The notes under the pieces: model-generated
What the model was told of the DNA's origin: nothing
What the model saw: the letters and a program-made list of their open reading frames with translations, nothing else
The model's database searches: none
Origin: Acestrorhynchus altus
Taxonomy: Eukaryota > Chordata > Actinopteri > Characiformes > Acestrorhynchidae
Assembly (NCBI GenBank): GCA_034509495.1
Contig: JAVGWO010000026.1
Location: forward strand, 6,557,990-6,621,989
Reading direction: 5' to 3'
DNA length: 64,000 nucleotides
Program-made: the position numbers and the translations under genes
Part shown: positions 12,247-58,167 of the stretch, in pieces
Layout of the letters: each line of letters opens with the position of its first letter
How positions within the stretch are numbered: the first letter of the stretch is position 1

Positions 12247-14295
12247 TCAATTCTCCCAGTATTGACATCCTCTTTTGTTGTGGAGTGCATTCTGCATGCA
12301 TTCTCTCTCCTCCAGCAGATCCCTGTGCTGTGTCTGCAGCAGCTGCAGGTGGCTCCTCAGAGCCTTGACTCTTGGGATTAGCTGCTTCAGCTCCTTGCGC
12401 AGACATTGGTTCTCCTGAGACACTTTTTGTGTGTAAGTGAGCAGATAACAAGATGCCTCCTGGAGGGGAAAACAATGCAAAATAAAGTGTTACTGTTGAA
12501 TAAGTGCCTAATGAATTTTCAAAATGTCTTTGAAAACTGTTTTCTCTGAAATTGTCATCTTTGTCAAAGCCTGGTGAATGTTGTCTCAACAAGAACATAC
12601 AGACTTTTACTGCTACTAGTGCATGTATGTGTTACATCCTACAGACAAAAGAATTTTCCCGACCCTGTTCATGGAGGAACACCTGCCCTACATGTTGTAG
12701 CTTTAGCTAACTAACTAACTAACCCTGAAGGTCTTGTTAATGAGCTGCATAGGTGTGTGCATAGCAGGTGTGCCTCCAGGAACAGGGCTGGGAAACACTG
12801 GCCTGTATTAAATCTAGTTCTATCCCACACACATACAATGAGCTGCCAGTTTAAAGTGAGGGGTTTTAAAAGATGCATGACATGTTGTACATGAACCATG
12901 ACTGTGTTGCTCAGGTACAATAAATGACAAGTTATGAAGGCATGTCAGTACTTTGGACATTTTCTGATTATGCCAGTAAATTTGTGTTGTAATCCAGACC
13001 ATTAGAGGCAAAACTGACACCAGGACACTTCGAGCCAGAGTCAAGCACACAATGTTGTAGTAGTCACGTTTAAATCAAGACCATGAGAAGATGAGGCTGG
13101 TTGGTGTAGATCATCTCAGTGAACATGACTGATGTGATGCAGTGTTGTAATGCCTACACAGCAACAAGGACCCTATCCAGTGCCCCCTTTAGTCACTTGA
13201 GTCTGGCACCCTATTAAAACTGACAGGTACTGACATTCTGGAGGCTTTGGGTTACTTCACAAAGCATCACAAAGTCTGCTGTCAAAAAACCCTTTGGCCT
13301 GAGATTTATGAAAACTATCCCCCCCCCATTCTACCTGAGTGGTGCACCTTTGCTACACTTTGAAAACACTGCTGTCTTTTCTTGCCTCCCAGTATGTGCA
13401 GGTCAGGAACAGGAATTTTCAGCAGGTCCTGTGGGTCCTGTTCAGTCATGAGTTGCACCCACCTGTCAACCTCAAACTTCTTCCCTCTGACATGGGCAAA
13501 GAGCCATGACCAGCATATGTACTGAAATCGTGAGACACCAACAGTCTGACAGTGAAATATCTTGAGGTAGCTGATGTGCATCAGAATATTATGAAATTAC
13601 CTGCCAAGGAGAGATGCTCTGAGCTGGTGACAGCTCTTCAGCCCCAGCATAGCTAATGCATAGCAGAGTGCGTGTCAACATGACCTACTAGGTGTGGGTA
13701 AAGAAACTTTGGGACAGAGTCAGAGTTAGCCAGAGTGAGAAGGCTGTTCATTGTAAGGATTAGTTTCTTGAAATTCTGTGAATTTCCCCACTGTGGGACT
13801 AATGAAGGTAAATCACTCTTTGAGCCCCCCTCATGACACATGAAATTCTACTAGACATACAGAATCTCAAGTGAAAAAAATCACGTGGACTGATGCGGCT
13901 TATCAGTAGAGCAATATTACAGGATTTTAGCTGTGGAGCGGTACACAGTTCTCACAAGTGTTCTCACACCTCCCCACCCAACCAAGGTTATGTAGTGCTG
14001 TAGCCCACGGGCTGAGCACAGAGTAGCAACAATGTAGACTCTATTCTCCCGACTACAAGTCAGTGGAGCATCACAGTGACATTTACTATATTATTTTCAT
14101 GTTATAATTAAAAACAAATCTATTAAATGACCGATGATTACACACTACACCACTTCAACCTGTTTCTGAACCAAAACATACATGCCACAAAACCTGTGTG
14201 CCCCCTATTTATTTATTGCAGTTATTTATCAGATTTGATCTAAAACATAATCATGGTAGGCCTAGCTGTAACTTTTCTTATTATAATGTATCAAT

Positions 14296-14337
<42 letters not shown>

Positions 14338-14532
14338 GTTCCACACTCACCTTTTTAGCTTCTTGGGTTAATGTCTGCATCTTTTGTCTGGCCTGCGCCT
14401 CATAACTTTCCTTCTCCTTAAGACATCTAGCCTTCAGAGCCAGCAGAGACTCAGAGTGATGACAGTGCATAGCTGCTAACTTCTGCTCAAGATCAGCTAT
14501 ATGGTTCAACTGCTGCTGCTTCTCACTCTAGT

Positions 14533-14600
<68 letters not shown>

Positions 14601-16107
14601 ACACACAGACACACACACAAAAGAAATTCATACAAGTTTTCAGCAAGGTTTTAAAGAGCAACTCCAGCAGCCATTTAGCTTCACATTTGTTGGGGTTCTG
14701 GAGGCTGCTGGTTGTCATGGCAATGGGTGTGTTATTTCACAGAAAGATACTACCCGAACATTTAGCTAGCTAAGATAATCATTGATTGTGGCCAAGAGTG
14801 ATATCATCCAGAAGCATCAATGTGCTGGTTATGGCCTTCTTCCTACTGTAGCATTGTCATGCTGGCTGCTGGCCTCCTTAGCACTGTTGTTAAGCTGTGC
14901 CCCCTGTCCCCAATGCAGTCATGTCATGTTGTTTATGTTACCAGGCATGCACACGAGAGTTTCCATGGCTACCTTAAATTCTCCAAGCTCAAACTTCAGC
15001 AGAGCCAGCTCATTCTCCTTCTTCAAAATCTCCCTCTTTAACTCTGAAACCACAGATAAAAAACAGATTATTCCTCACCTCTTGTAAAGGTGTTTCATAA
15101 TTTTATAGTCTCCCCACACAAAACAGACACCCACATACAAATCACACATTCATACCACATCTACAAAGAACACTTACACTGTCAAAAATGAATAGCTCCT
15201 TAAATAATATCTTTAAGAAGTTTCTTCAAAAAACCTAGTGGCTCCACCACAATCTCAAACTTTCCTCAATGCTCAGAGATGGTCATTTTTTGGGGGGATT
15301 CCTCAATATGATATGTGGTTCATCAAAGATCTGACTGAAATGAAGGTTGCTAGAGAACCCTTAAGCTCTTATATGTGGATCCTAATATGAAAGTCTGAAA
15401 TCAACCTGACTTGTTGCAAAGGCCCCATTTTTAAGACTTGGAACCTTGGAGGAGCATAAGATGTTCCTCCACAGTTTCAAACAAGAAGCTTGTCTTTTTA
15501 ACAGTGCAAATCACATCACCCCATTACTACACACCAGCAGCTTGCTCCTGGTATTTCTCCAGTGTCTTCTCTTTCTGTCTCCTGAGGTCCTCCAGTTCTT
15601 TTTGTCTCTGATCATTCAGAGTATCAAGTGCTTTCTGGTGCTTCTGCGCCCGCTCTGACAAATATGACACATAGTCTTGCTGCAGGGTTGCGAGAGAGTG
15701 TTTCAGTAAACAACAGCCATTGAATCAATGCTGAAATTTTTACATGTTAACAGGGTGTAAATCAGAGATTGCAGACATGTTCCTGAGAGATCTTTGATTT
15801 CTTCTGTATTTTCTTCTAATTTATTTGATAACATTTTGCATAATTCATTCATTAGGATTTGAACTAAAATTTATTCACAGTAGTTTAGTATGAAATGCTG
15901 AACAGTAGAGATGTTAACTGGTTGGAATAGTATATAATGGTGGTCACATTAATGCAGATTTTGTATATACTACCTATATTATATGCATATAACCATTTAT
16001 TTTATAATTCAAATTTAAAACCAGTGAATGAAATTACTTTCTGTTTAATATGTACATTTTCTTTTTGGCACTGTTTTGTTGCACAATGTTCTCACACTTT
16101 TCAGTCC

Positions 16108-16167
<60 letters not shown>

Positions 16168-17078
16168 CTACTCACGTTCTCCATTTGTGTCTTTTGGATC
16201 TCACTCCGAAGAAATTCATTATCTCTTCGTCTGGATTTTATCATCTTGAGTTAAAGTGTGTAACTCTCAAATACTTTCTATTAATAAGATTATATGAATA
16301 AGAACTATTTAGGCCACATGTCTCGATGTCAGGACTGTGCTCAGTTAAGCTCAGAGAACATTTACCAGTCACAACATTAGGACCACTTACAGGTGCAGTG
16401 AATAACTGTGAATGACCAAGTTACCTTTCAGTGGGTGTGATACATTAATCAGCGCGTGAACAGTTTCTCTTTGAAACTGAGGTGTTGGAAGGGGGACAAT
16501 AGGCAAGTGTAAGGATGTGGGCGACTTTGACACGGGCCAAATTGGAATGGATAGATGACCGGATCAGAACATCTACAGAACACCAGGCAGGTCTTGTATG
16601 CAGTGGTCAGTACCTACCAAAAGTGGTTAAAGAAACGACAGCCTGTGAATCTGCGATGGGGTCAGGGCAACCTACGGCTGACTGGTCAATCCATGAGGAC
16701 ACAGTCTCAAAATCAATCAAGGAATCTTATAACGTCTTTGAGTCAGATCCTACTGGACACTTCAGAGGTCTTTTCTCGATGGTCAGATCTGCTGTGGTGG
16801 TATTAATGTTATGGCTTTAATCAGGTAAATAACTGTAGAGTGATACAGGCTGAATGCAGACAGAGGTGTGAGAGGATACAGCTGTGCTGCTCTGCTCCTG
16901 AGAGTGCAGAGAGCTTCAGTCAGTTTGTGGTACCTGCAGTAGAGAAGTCAGAGCAGTGTATTAAAGACAGATGTGAGAGTTAGATGTGTTTCAGTGCAGC
17001 TGGTGTTTCCTCTCACTCGGGCTGGAGGTCTGCGGCTCGTCCTGAGCTCTCCTGCGGCTCGTCTCTCTGCTCAGACAT
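12247..17078 (-). CDS. CCDC166-like coiled-coil protein (DUF4515 family)
   Basis: Seven exons join in phase on the minus strand to give 258 residues: 17078-17017, 16933-16880, 16230-16176, 15679-15535, 15043-14973, 14527-14351 and 12459-12247. After a short acidic N-terminus almost the whole protein is heptad-rich coiled coil. Blocks resembling the CCDC166/BBOF1 (DUF4515) family are AAQLRRDNEFLRSEI (about residues 36-50), QDYVSYLSERA (58-68) and EASCYLLTYTQKVSQENQCLRKEL (188 onwards, starting at the last exon). In that family some members are linked to basal bodies or cilia; function here is unknown. Exon 2 and the 5' end of exon 3 were placed by phase and family resemblance; the exon 2 donor (GTATCC) is weak. 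A Tc1-like remnant sits in intron 2. A CpG-rich 5' end and head-to-head arrangement with the O-GlcNAcase gene suggest a housekeeping-style promoter. I do not recognise the exact orthologue. Confidence 0.7.
13745..13815 (+). repeat. L2/CR1-like LINE tail
   Basis: The stretch 'tttccccactgtgggact' followed by 'aatgaagg' matches the common 3' tail of teleost L2-type LINEs and the SINEs that borrow it. It lies in the last intron of the coiled-coil gene. No body of the element is recognised. Confidence 0.45.
14297..14336 (+). repeat. (GT)n microsatellite just after coiled-coil exon 6 donor
   Basis: About 20 GT units. In the minus-strand transcript it reads (CA)n, starting about 15 nt after the donor of the 177-nt exon at 14351-14527. 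Confidence 0.9.
14535..14618 (+). repeat. (AC)n microsatellite just before coiled-coil exon 6 acceptor
   Basis: A long AC tract with a few AGAC interruptions. In the minus-strand transcript it reads (GU)n and ends about 7 nt before the acceptor AG of the exon at 14351-14527, replacing the usual polypyrimidine tract. Confidence 0.9.
16111..16164 (+). repeat. (GT)n microsatellite after coiled-coil exon 3 donor
   Basis: Twenty-seven GT units; read as (CA)n in the minus-strand transcript, starting 12 nt inside the intron after the donor at 16175. Confidence 0.9.
16366..16818. mobile_element. Internally deleted Tc1/mariner remnant
   Basis: The ends form imperfect inverted repeats: 'cacaacattaggaccac' at the left and the complement of 'gtggtattaatgttatggc' at the right. 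The interior 16520-16680 resembles the 5' coding part of a fish Tc1-like transposase gene (blocks 'ggccaaattg', 'gcagtggtcagtacctacc', 'aaaagtggtt') and then jumps to the 3' end ('cacttcagaggtc'). Most of the transposase is deleted, so this is a dead or MITE-like copy. It lies in intron 2 of the coiled-coil gene. Confidence 0.7.
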
Positions 17079-17260
17079 TCTGCTTCAGTAACCGAAGAAC
17101 CAACACAGCGTCCTAATACTGTAAACGTCTAAAACAGACCCATAACGACACAATGCTGGTACTTCCGCCCAGCGTTACGCGTTTGACTCCGATACTCAGA
17201 GAAACAACGAGCTGAGCGAGGACAGCCTCACACCTCAGCTGTTAGGGCGCCTTCGTAACT
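17017..17260. promoter_or_regulatory. CpG-rich 5' end of the coiled-coil gene
   Basis: CpG density rises sharply relative to the AT-rich surroundings around the first coding exon and 180 bp upstream of its ATG. No TATA box is evident at a suitable distance. This fits a CpG-type promoter driving the minus-strand gene. Confidence 0.5.
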
Positions 17261-17274
17261 AGGCAACGAGATAC

Positions 17275-17284
17275 ACCTATTTAT

Positions 17285-17352
<68 letters not shown>

Positions 17353-17620
17353 TTTTCGATTTGTATATTTATTTATCTATTTATTCAGAGTAGTTTATAT
17401 TTATTTATCGATTTATTTCTTGATCTATTTATTTTTAAATTGATTTATTTTTCTATGTATTGATTTATTTATCGATTAATTTTTCTATTTATTTATCAAT
17501 TTATTCATTTTTCAATGTATTTATTTTCTATCTATCTATATCTATTTGTTTATCTATTTATTTATCAGTTTATTTTTCAATTTATTTATTTTTCAATGTA
17601 TTTATTTATTATTAATGTTA
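17275..17620. repeat. (CTAT)n tract grading into ATTT-rich simple repeat
   Basis: A near-perfect tetranucleotide run at about 17286-17352 is followed by about 270 bp of degenerate 'tttatttatc' simple sequence, which looks like an old, mutated extension of the same tract. Confidence 0.85.
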
Positions 17621-17676
17621 ATTTAACACTATCAGGGTTGCTTTTTCACTGACAATTTTGCTGTGTGGTCAAGCTG

Positions 17677-17717
<41 letters not shown>
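17677..17717. repeat. (TTA)n microsatellite
   Basis: About thirteen ATT/TTA units between the two divergent genes. Confidence 0.9.
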
Positions 17718-17718
<1 letters not shown>

Positions 17719-17734
17719 TTCAGCTTAGCTCTTA

Positions 17735-17945
17735 GCCATCATAGGGTGTAACTGAGCTTGATGTTTAGCTGGTCTACAATCATGATCTGACCAACCACAA
17801 TGACCAAGTTGACCACTGTAATCAGTATCTCTATGCTAAGCTGGTCAACCAGCATGACCAACAACACAATCAAAAGGCACCTGAAACCATCTGCAAACAG
17901 CCAAATCTTGGTTTTGAGTGTATTTTTTCAGCATGGACCAGACGT
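17735..17945. repeat. Probable dispersed repeat rich in 'agctggtc' motifs
   Basis: Repeated 'gctggtc', 'accagc' and 'gaccaa' motifs ending in 'ggttttgagtgtattttttcagcatgg' style sequence resemble a common teleost interspersed repeat built of short 'ctggt' palindromes. No coding potential. Family assignment is from memory of the pattern only. Confidence 0.4.
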
Positions 17946-18479
17946 CCCCCAGCGAACATGCTCATGGTGGTTTCACATGGTGGTTTCACATGGTGAAAGA
18001 CGGGTTCCAGGTGATCATGGTCTCTGAATGGATTTGTACATGCTTTGGTACTGGGACACAGCTGAGCTTCCCAAAGGGCTCCATGGATACACAGCCCAAC
18101 CTAATCTCACATGGGTCCCATCGAGGGCCTAAGGTTTAGTTGAAGATAGTTGGGGCCATTTAAGCCCAGTCCCAGTTGGGACTACATGTCCTTAGATTCT
18201 GTGTTGGCGTCACATATTGGATCCCAACCAGGGTCAGTAATGGGGTCAGGAGAGTCACAGTAAAATGACAGCTTCAGAGAACTCCTTCATCCCAAACTGC
18301 AACCCACCTGGTCCTGGTTTCACTCAACCAACATGAAACACACACGAGCTCACTGTCTGGGAGGTTTTCTTTCATTTAAACTGGTTTAAATGGTGTGTTT
18401 GAGTGTGTGTGTGCGCGCTTGCTTATGAAAAGTGCTCACTAGGTGTCGCAGGTCGCTATGATACGACTTAGAGCCCCCC

Positions 18480-18691
18480 CCCCCTTTTCCAAAAACGAAC
18501 CACACACACACACACACACACACACGCTCACGCTCGGCTCCTCGGTCCGGTGCTCTCGGAGAGGGCAGTGCGGGCGATGCGCCGCTGAGGGCTGCGGTTG
18601 TGGGGAATGGACGCCGCCGAGGCGCCGTAGCGCGGATGTTTTGACGCTGGTGGTGAAGCTGAGCGCTGTTTCACAGGCCACATCAGCAGCC
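18480..18691 (+). promoter_or_regulatory. CpG-rich promoter and 5' UTR of the O-GlcNAcase-like gene
   Basis: A C-tract and a short (CA)n are followed by GC- and CpG-dense sequence from about 18525 up to the ATG at 18692. The ATG context is agcagccATGG, a strong Kozak match. The frame is also open upstream, but the upstream Met lies in the low-complexity CA tract, so 18692 is preferred. Confidence 0.55.
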
Positions 18692-34033
<15,342 letters not shown>

Positions 34034-35769
34034 AGCCTTAAATAGCTTATGAATGACCACAAATGACCTACATCAACTTTTCTGGCAAAGATATAAAGCA
34101 AATGGTGGGGCAATTATGGCTTAAAGGAATACTCTAGCAGTTGCACATACGATGGAATTAGATCATTTCTATGGGTAGTAGTTTCTAATCATCCAGCTGT
34201 ATTTTGTACAAGGAAAAACTGACATACAACAGGAGGCAGTGGGAAGATATTTAAGTAACTGCCTAGTGGCTTGTGTTATGAGTGCTGTAAGCATTTCAGG
34301 GAAATTATTGACCATAGCATTTGAATGTAGACCACATACACATCAGATACAGATATAATTGAAAATGCTGGAGAATTCCTTTAACCAAAGCGGTCAAATT
34401 CAAGGGATATTTTTATTTCCTGTTACATTTGCTGGTACTGAGTGAAGTATTTTACCCATCCAGACACAGTATGAGCGTCATGGAACATCTTGCTATCAAC
34501 TCACACTGTCTCACACAGCCTGCTCAAGCAGGTTATGTGACCTAGAATACAGAATAGTCATTGAGTAAGCAGCAACTCTCCCTTAGAAATAGAATGAGAA
34601 GTTCAGTCATCTGGGAGGATTTCACCATAGAGCTGCTTGTCCTCCACATTGAATGGAGCCATCTGAGGTGGTTTGGGTTTCTGGTTTGGACACTTACTGG
34701 AGATTACTAGATTGCTTACTTTCCTTTATGAGGTGTTGCAGGCATGTCTGACTGTGAGGAGGGCCTGGGGAAGCAGCAGATGATGACTGGATGGATGGAT
34801 ACTTGCAAATTAATCAGTTGTGACTAATGAATCACAACTCATAATTCTGTAGATAAAAAGGCTAACCTGTCTTTAATTAGCAGCTACCACAGGTAACACC
34901 TGTTCACCTTTGAATTTCCACCAAGATTGTGGAATAATTGAGAGCAACTGGTTGTAAAATCAGACACTTTCCTTTTTTCTGCTGCCAGTCAGTCAGAAGC
35001 CCAGACACTGCATTCTGGATTGCAGCGTTGAACAGGGCTACAGTAATCAGTACCAAAATAAATAAAACAATTTCCAGACAATGAAATGACAATATGGTGT
35101 TTACTTGCTTGTCAAATTTCAAGGCCAAATCAAATTTTCAAAAACAATTATTTAATTGTGAATTAAATTAACAAAACAAAAATCTCAATAAATAAAAATG
35201 ATAATAAATGTAGAATTTTCTTGTAGAATGTGAGCTTTAGCAGTCACTCTGCTCATATCATGCTGGAGTAGTATGTGAAACCTTAAAGTAGTTGTAGTTT
35301 GGGACGAAAGGAATACTTCACTCATGTCTGCTGTTGGCTAACACTGAAATGGAGAAAGGCAGATATATTCCTTGAAAGCGTTGGATGAGCTTTAGGCAAG
35401 TTTAAACATCTTTTCTGGAACAGTTTATTTAGAGTCATCCTACTGGACTAAGCAGTTCAGGATGGTGTTGGGGCAGCTATTGCCCTCTATGTTTACCAGG
35501 GCCTGAGTTCTTGTAGAGTCTGAGAGCATGAGTGCTGATCTACAATCAGTCTTGGCAGAAGGGATCACTGTGGGTCTGAGCTTTTTCTCTGGCTAAAAAA
35601 ATCTTTTGATTATTGATTATTATTTAATTGATTACATAAGCAAACAATGTGTGGATGCAGTTTCTCCTTTTTTGATGCAATGAAACAGAGAAAGATGCCT
35701 TCCTGTTATTTATTGTAATCTGTCATAATGGCAACATGAAGATTATTTGATGCACCAAGTAATTGCAGG
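34034..35769. other. ogal 3' UTR and flank
   Basis: No gene recognised. The first good polyadenylation hexamers on the plus strand are two overlapping AATAAA at 35057-35066, about 1 kb past the stop codon. Confidence 0.4.
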
Positions 35770-36128
35770 GTCATTATGAACCTGTTGGCACCATGCCCAA
35801 TACCAGATGTAAGGTATCAAGCCCCCCAGCGTTAAGATGTGGAGCAGTGGAATTGTGTTCTCTGGAATGATGGCGCTCCATCCAGTACTTTTAGGATTAG
35901 AGGATGAGGGGGGTGGTGATCATCCACTAATTCACCATTGCTCCTTGTCACTGAATGGAATCAGTTCCTCAAAGCAATGAGGAAATCTCCAAAATCTAAA
36001 ATAAATTCTTTCTTGGACAGTAGAGACAGTTAGTCCAATGAAAGCAGGATGAACTATTTTTAAAACCCTTACTTTCAGAAGGAATGATGAATGAGCAGGT
36101 GTCCCAATAATTTTGTCCAAATAGTGTA
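35770..36128. repeat. Dispersed nonautonomous DNA-element family, copy 2
   Basis: Homologous to the copy at 5070-5385. It preserves the right terminal sequence 'gtgtcccaataattttgtcc' and 'aaatagtgta' at 36099-36128, the inverted form of the left end at 42607. The left end is truncated. Confidence 0.65.
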
Positions 36129-38170
36129 TATAGTAGAGAAGAGAACTGGTCAGGGCTCAGCACTCTTGCTCAGGGTTCTCTATGAACATCTGCCCTGATC
36201 GCTCCATCATTACTCTGTTGAGTTTGATTCAATTGTGTTCTCTTCTTTCTGTTGGATTTTTCACTGAAGCAGCACTTGTGCACTGGATCACTCTGCTCGT
36301 AGCTTTGGCGGTAATGACGTGTCGCTTGTTAAGAGTGGCCGCAAGCTTGTGTGTTGGAGCTGTGGATCACTTTAGGAGTCTAAAGCACAATGACTAGGAT
36401 GTTGTCGATGGTGACTAGATTGTGGTAGCAAATATAACAGTAACTGTATGTACATGCACACCAGTGGTTCCATATAATCTGACTGATGAATCAGCACAAA
36501 CAGCAAGGTTCAGTCATCATAGTCTAAGTCAGATTAAAGCAGTACTATTTGAGAGTAGAATCTGAACTACTCAGCATTTTGACAATTTTCCATTGGAAGG
36601 AAAATGTTCCTTACAAAGGCTCAGTCCCTGTGTGGGAACTTAGACGTTCACTGATTGTTTTAGAGGATTGCCTTCTCAACTAGTACAGTCTATTACACGT
36701 TTTATTTTGAGGTTAAGAAAACAAGAACACATTTTTTGAAAAATGCCAATTTCTCCTTAAAAAAAAGAATATTCTTATGATAATTTTTTATTTAAAGTTA
36801 AGATTGGGCCAAATAATTCATTGCATCAAGTGCAAAATTGGTCACAGCTTATAATTATGTGGATCCCATTGTCCACATAAACGAAACAAATATGAACAAA
36901 CATGAAAACACTGGTCAATGTCAGAATATTTGTAAAAGCTTTGAAAGTAGCAGAGGCGGATTTTTCAGGTCCAGCAAGTTAAAATTCTCCCTAAGAACAA
37001 AATCTTGGACCTGAAATGCCCACCTCTGGAAAGGGTTTAAGAACCCAGTGTTCTTAAATGCAAGACTTAATTTTTCCTTAAGATTTTCATAAAACATGGT
37101 GATAATTCATATGTAGCCTTCTATGCTTCAATTTGGCTGAACATAAACAATTTCAGACACATTTTAATTTTCCAGCTTTCCATTAAATTCATGCAGTGGG
37201 CAGCAAAATAAATAAATTAAGGGAATTTTCCTTATTTAGACACTAACAGTACCTGAGATAATGTCTACTTTTAAAGGTTATTTTCAGAACTTTTATGTGT
37301 GAGGACATTTTCACACCCATCATTTGTTTTCCTCTTGGTTTGGTTTCTCACAGGGGAAAATCCAACACACTAAAGTGTGTCACAAGAAACCACATGAGAA
37401 TATTCTTCCTGCCTATTTCATATTTCTGCGCAGTTTAAAGTGGAGCAACAGCAGTGGTGGCATTTATTCATAGCTGCAGTATGAGTTTATATAATGTGAT
37501 TAATATAAGTTGCTGAGTACACCTGATTGTTGGGTCAGATCAAAGTCCGATGACATTCTCACCACAAATTAACACAAATGAACAGATTTCATTAGGGACC
37601 AGACCGAGACCACTTCCTCTAGAGGAACTTGGTTGTTTGGTCCACATCTGAGTGTGAGTCAGATTTAACTGGACATAACATTGCAGGTGTGAAAATGCCC
37701 AAGACAAATATTATACAGTCCTAAGTAAAAATATTTAAGAACATATTTTTTAAAGAATACCAATTATTTTTATTTAGTGATTATGAAAAAAAGTTCAAAT
37801 CTTAATGACATTTTGTTAAGTACAAATTTAAGAAAAATACACATCAAGCAATATTTATTTCTTAAGACACTTTTGTGAATCTGGCCACAGATCCTTTTAA
37901 ACAGAAACTAATGAGTGAATCTAAGAATAAAAGAAGCACTATAACACATTATAAAGTCTGACTAAAGTCTTTTATACAGCACCTGTAAACATCTTTGTTC
38001 AGCCCAGTTTGGAAATTAATCAGGCTGTTTGTTTGCATGTAAACATGGTCATTGGTTCTATCTTCAGTCACCTCTGCACTCTGACTGTTCTCTTTTATCA
38101 TATACATTCAACCCATCATATGACATTTACAGTTATATTCTACAATGAAATTGCCAAGAGCTAGATACTT

Positions 38171-38176
<6 letters not shown>

Positions 38177-38226
<50 letters not shown>

Positions 38227-38234
38227 ACACACAC
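38177..38234. repeat. (AC)n microsatellite
   Basis: AC run with one interruption at 38221, in the interval between the two convergent genes. Confidence 0.9.
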
Positions 38235-39854
38235 AAAAAACTTTGTATATTACGAATACGGTCTTGGTCTCTTTCCAGCAGGATTTAATGTGATGAATCA
38301 TTGAATGCCACTATGAGCTTTTTATAGCTCCACTTTTCAGTGCAGGACATCTACCAACCCACACACACGCACACACACACACACACACGCACACAGCAGT
38401 GTATAAATATCTCTGAAGAAGAACCATTATCAGCTTCAGCCCCCTTTACTGCATGAATGCATACTCTCTCTCTCACTCTCACCCTCTCTCTCTCACACAC
38501 ACACAAACATAACTCAGAGAACACATCTGCTTACACCCTTCCATCTTCTGCCAGTAACCCATGATTGCCATAGCAACTAAATCTCATGAGTCTGATGACG
38601 TTTTTGCACTTTTCTCCTCTCTGTAGGTATTTTTTGTTGGAGGTTTGCCATTAAAATAACATTACAGTTAGATGTTCATGTTATTTTGCATGTTTTCATT
38701 TTGGATGTTGTGTTCAGCTCACCTTTGCACTGATTTTAGCTGGTTTTAATATTGCTATCATGGTTTGTTTACTTAAAAGGCCTGAAAATGGGCTAGTAAT
38801 GATATTTAATGTCAAATCTTTTATGTTGAATGTTTTTAAAGGTTCTTTAAAATGATGGTCAAACTTTTTGTACTGGAATGAAGTCTGTTTACAGTACTAT
38901 TAAAAGCATTTTGTTTCAACTCAAACTCAGTCTTCATGTTCTGTTCGTAAAGAGCAAGAGTGTGGCTTCTTTCTGCCGGGTTTGTAATATTCCTACAAAT
39001 CTTGTAAGGAATGGTTTAGAACAGCAATTGGCAATTAATGGATGTGACTGAACTGGAATCTTGTCTTCCAGTACCAGGGATCCTCAGCCTGGGCTTAAAC
39101 TATTTAGACTCTATTTACAGTGTCAATGTCATTTTAAACCCCCCTTAAGATCAGTCAATGCAATTAAAATGTATCTAGTACAGCAGTACAATAGGACTGA
39201 ACCTCCTCAACTCATCTGTGCAGTGAACACATCAATACACCTGAGGCAGTATGAACACCATTATTCTGTCTAATCTTGAATTTATGTTTGGTTCATTATT
39301 TAAAAACCTTCCCTGTGTGTATGTCCTCCTCCCGCTCTCAAATGTGACACATACTGGTTATTGTGCCTTGGCAATTCAATTCCAATTCCAGAGTCAGTGA
39401 TGGGACAAAAAGGGATTACACATTGGCCTCATCTGGGTTATAAAAAGCACATAGGGTCTAAATGGAGTCCGCATGAGTCTCAGGTGGGCTTGCAATTTGG
39501 GAAGATATATATACACATACGTGGACACACCCACTCAGAGGAAACCATCCCAAGGGATCAGTGAATCAATCTATCTGTCTAATCAATCAATCATGGGCAC
39601 CAGTGTGATTGCCTTCCAAGTTTGACAGTTACCACCAAACATGTCATAGGCGAAAGTGCATATTGACCACTAGATGTGAATGGGTGTGACTGGTGTCCTG
39701 ACCATTCCTGCCTTAGGCCTAATGTGTCTGTGTAGGCTCTGGACACACTGATCCTGACCAGTAAGACATGGATAAGAATACAAATGGATGGAAAATGGCT
39801 GATAAATACAGTGTACGTGTGTATATACGAGTTTAAACATGTTTTCAATATTCA

Positions 39855-39860
39855 TTTATT
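39855..39860 (-). terminator. Polyadenylation signal AATAAA of the urea transporter gene
   Basis: AATAAA on the minus strand, 39 nt past the stop codon at 39899-39901. Position and sequence fit a canonical poly(A) signal, implying a very short 3' UTR; an alternative signal further on cannot be excluded. Confidence 0.5.
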
Positions 39861-39898
39861 TACATAAATATACGTATAATTTCAAGTATGTGTGTCAG

Positions 39899-58167
<18,269 letters not shown>

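Larger units (their letters stand above)
36129..39898. other. Gene-free interval between convergent ogal and urea transporter genes
   Basis: AT-rich DNA without recognisable exons on either strand. It holds an (AC)n tract at 38177-38234, a second at about 38360-38395, and a repeat-like stretch at about 39355-39590 that ends 'gggatcagtgaatcaatctatctgtct', which resembles a LINE tail. Confidence 0.45.

Noticed and set aside
12143..12598. A 151-residue minus-strand frame overlapping the last coiled-coil exon
   Set aside because: It is a different frame from the spliced product, is Ala/Gly-rich by shadowing, and ignores the acceptor at 12460.
14501..14773. Open frames made of His-Thr or Cys-Val repeats (also near 24.9, 31.1, 50.1, 56.7 and 60.7 kb)
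   Set aside because: They are translations of CA/GT microsatellites; none has homology or splice support.
16515..16820. A 101-residue plus-strand frame in the coiled-coil gene intron
   Set aside because: It reads through a deleted Tc1-like element and joins noncontiguous transposase sequence; not a gene.
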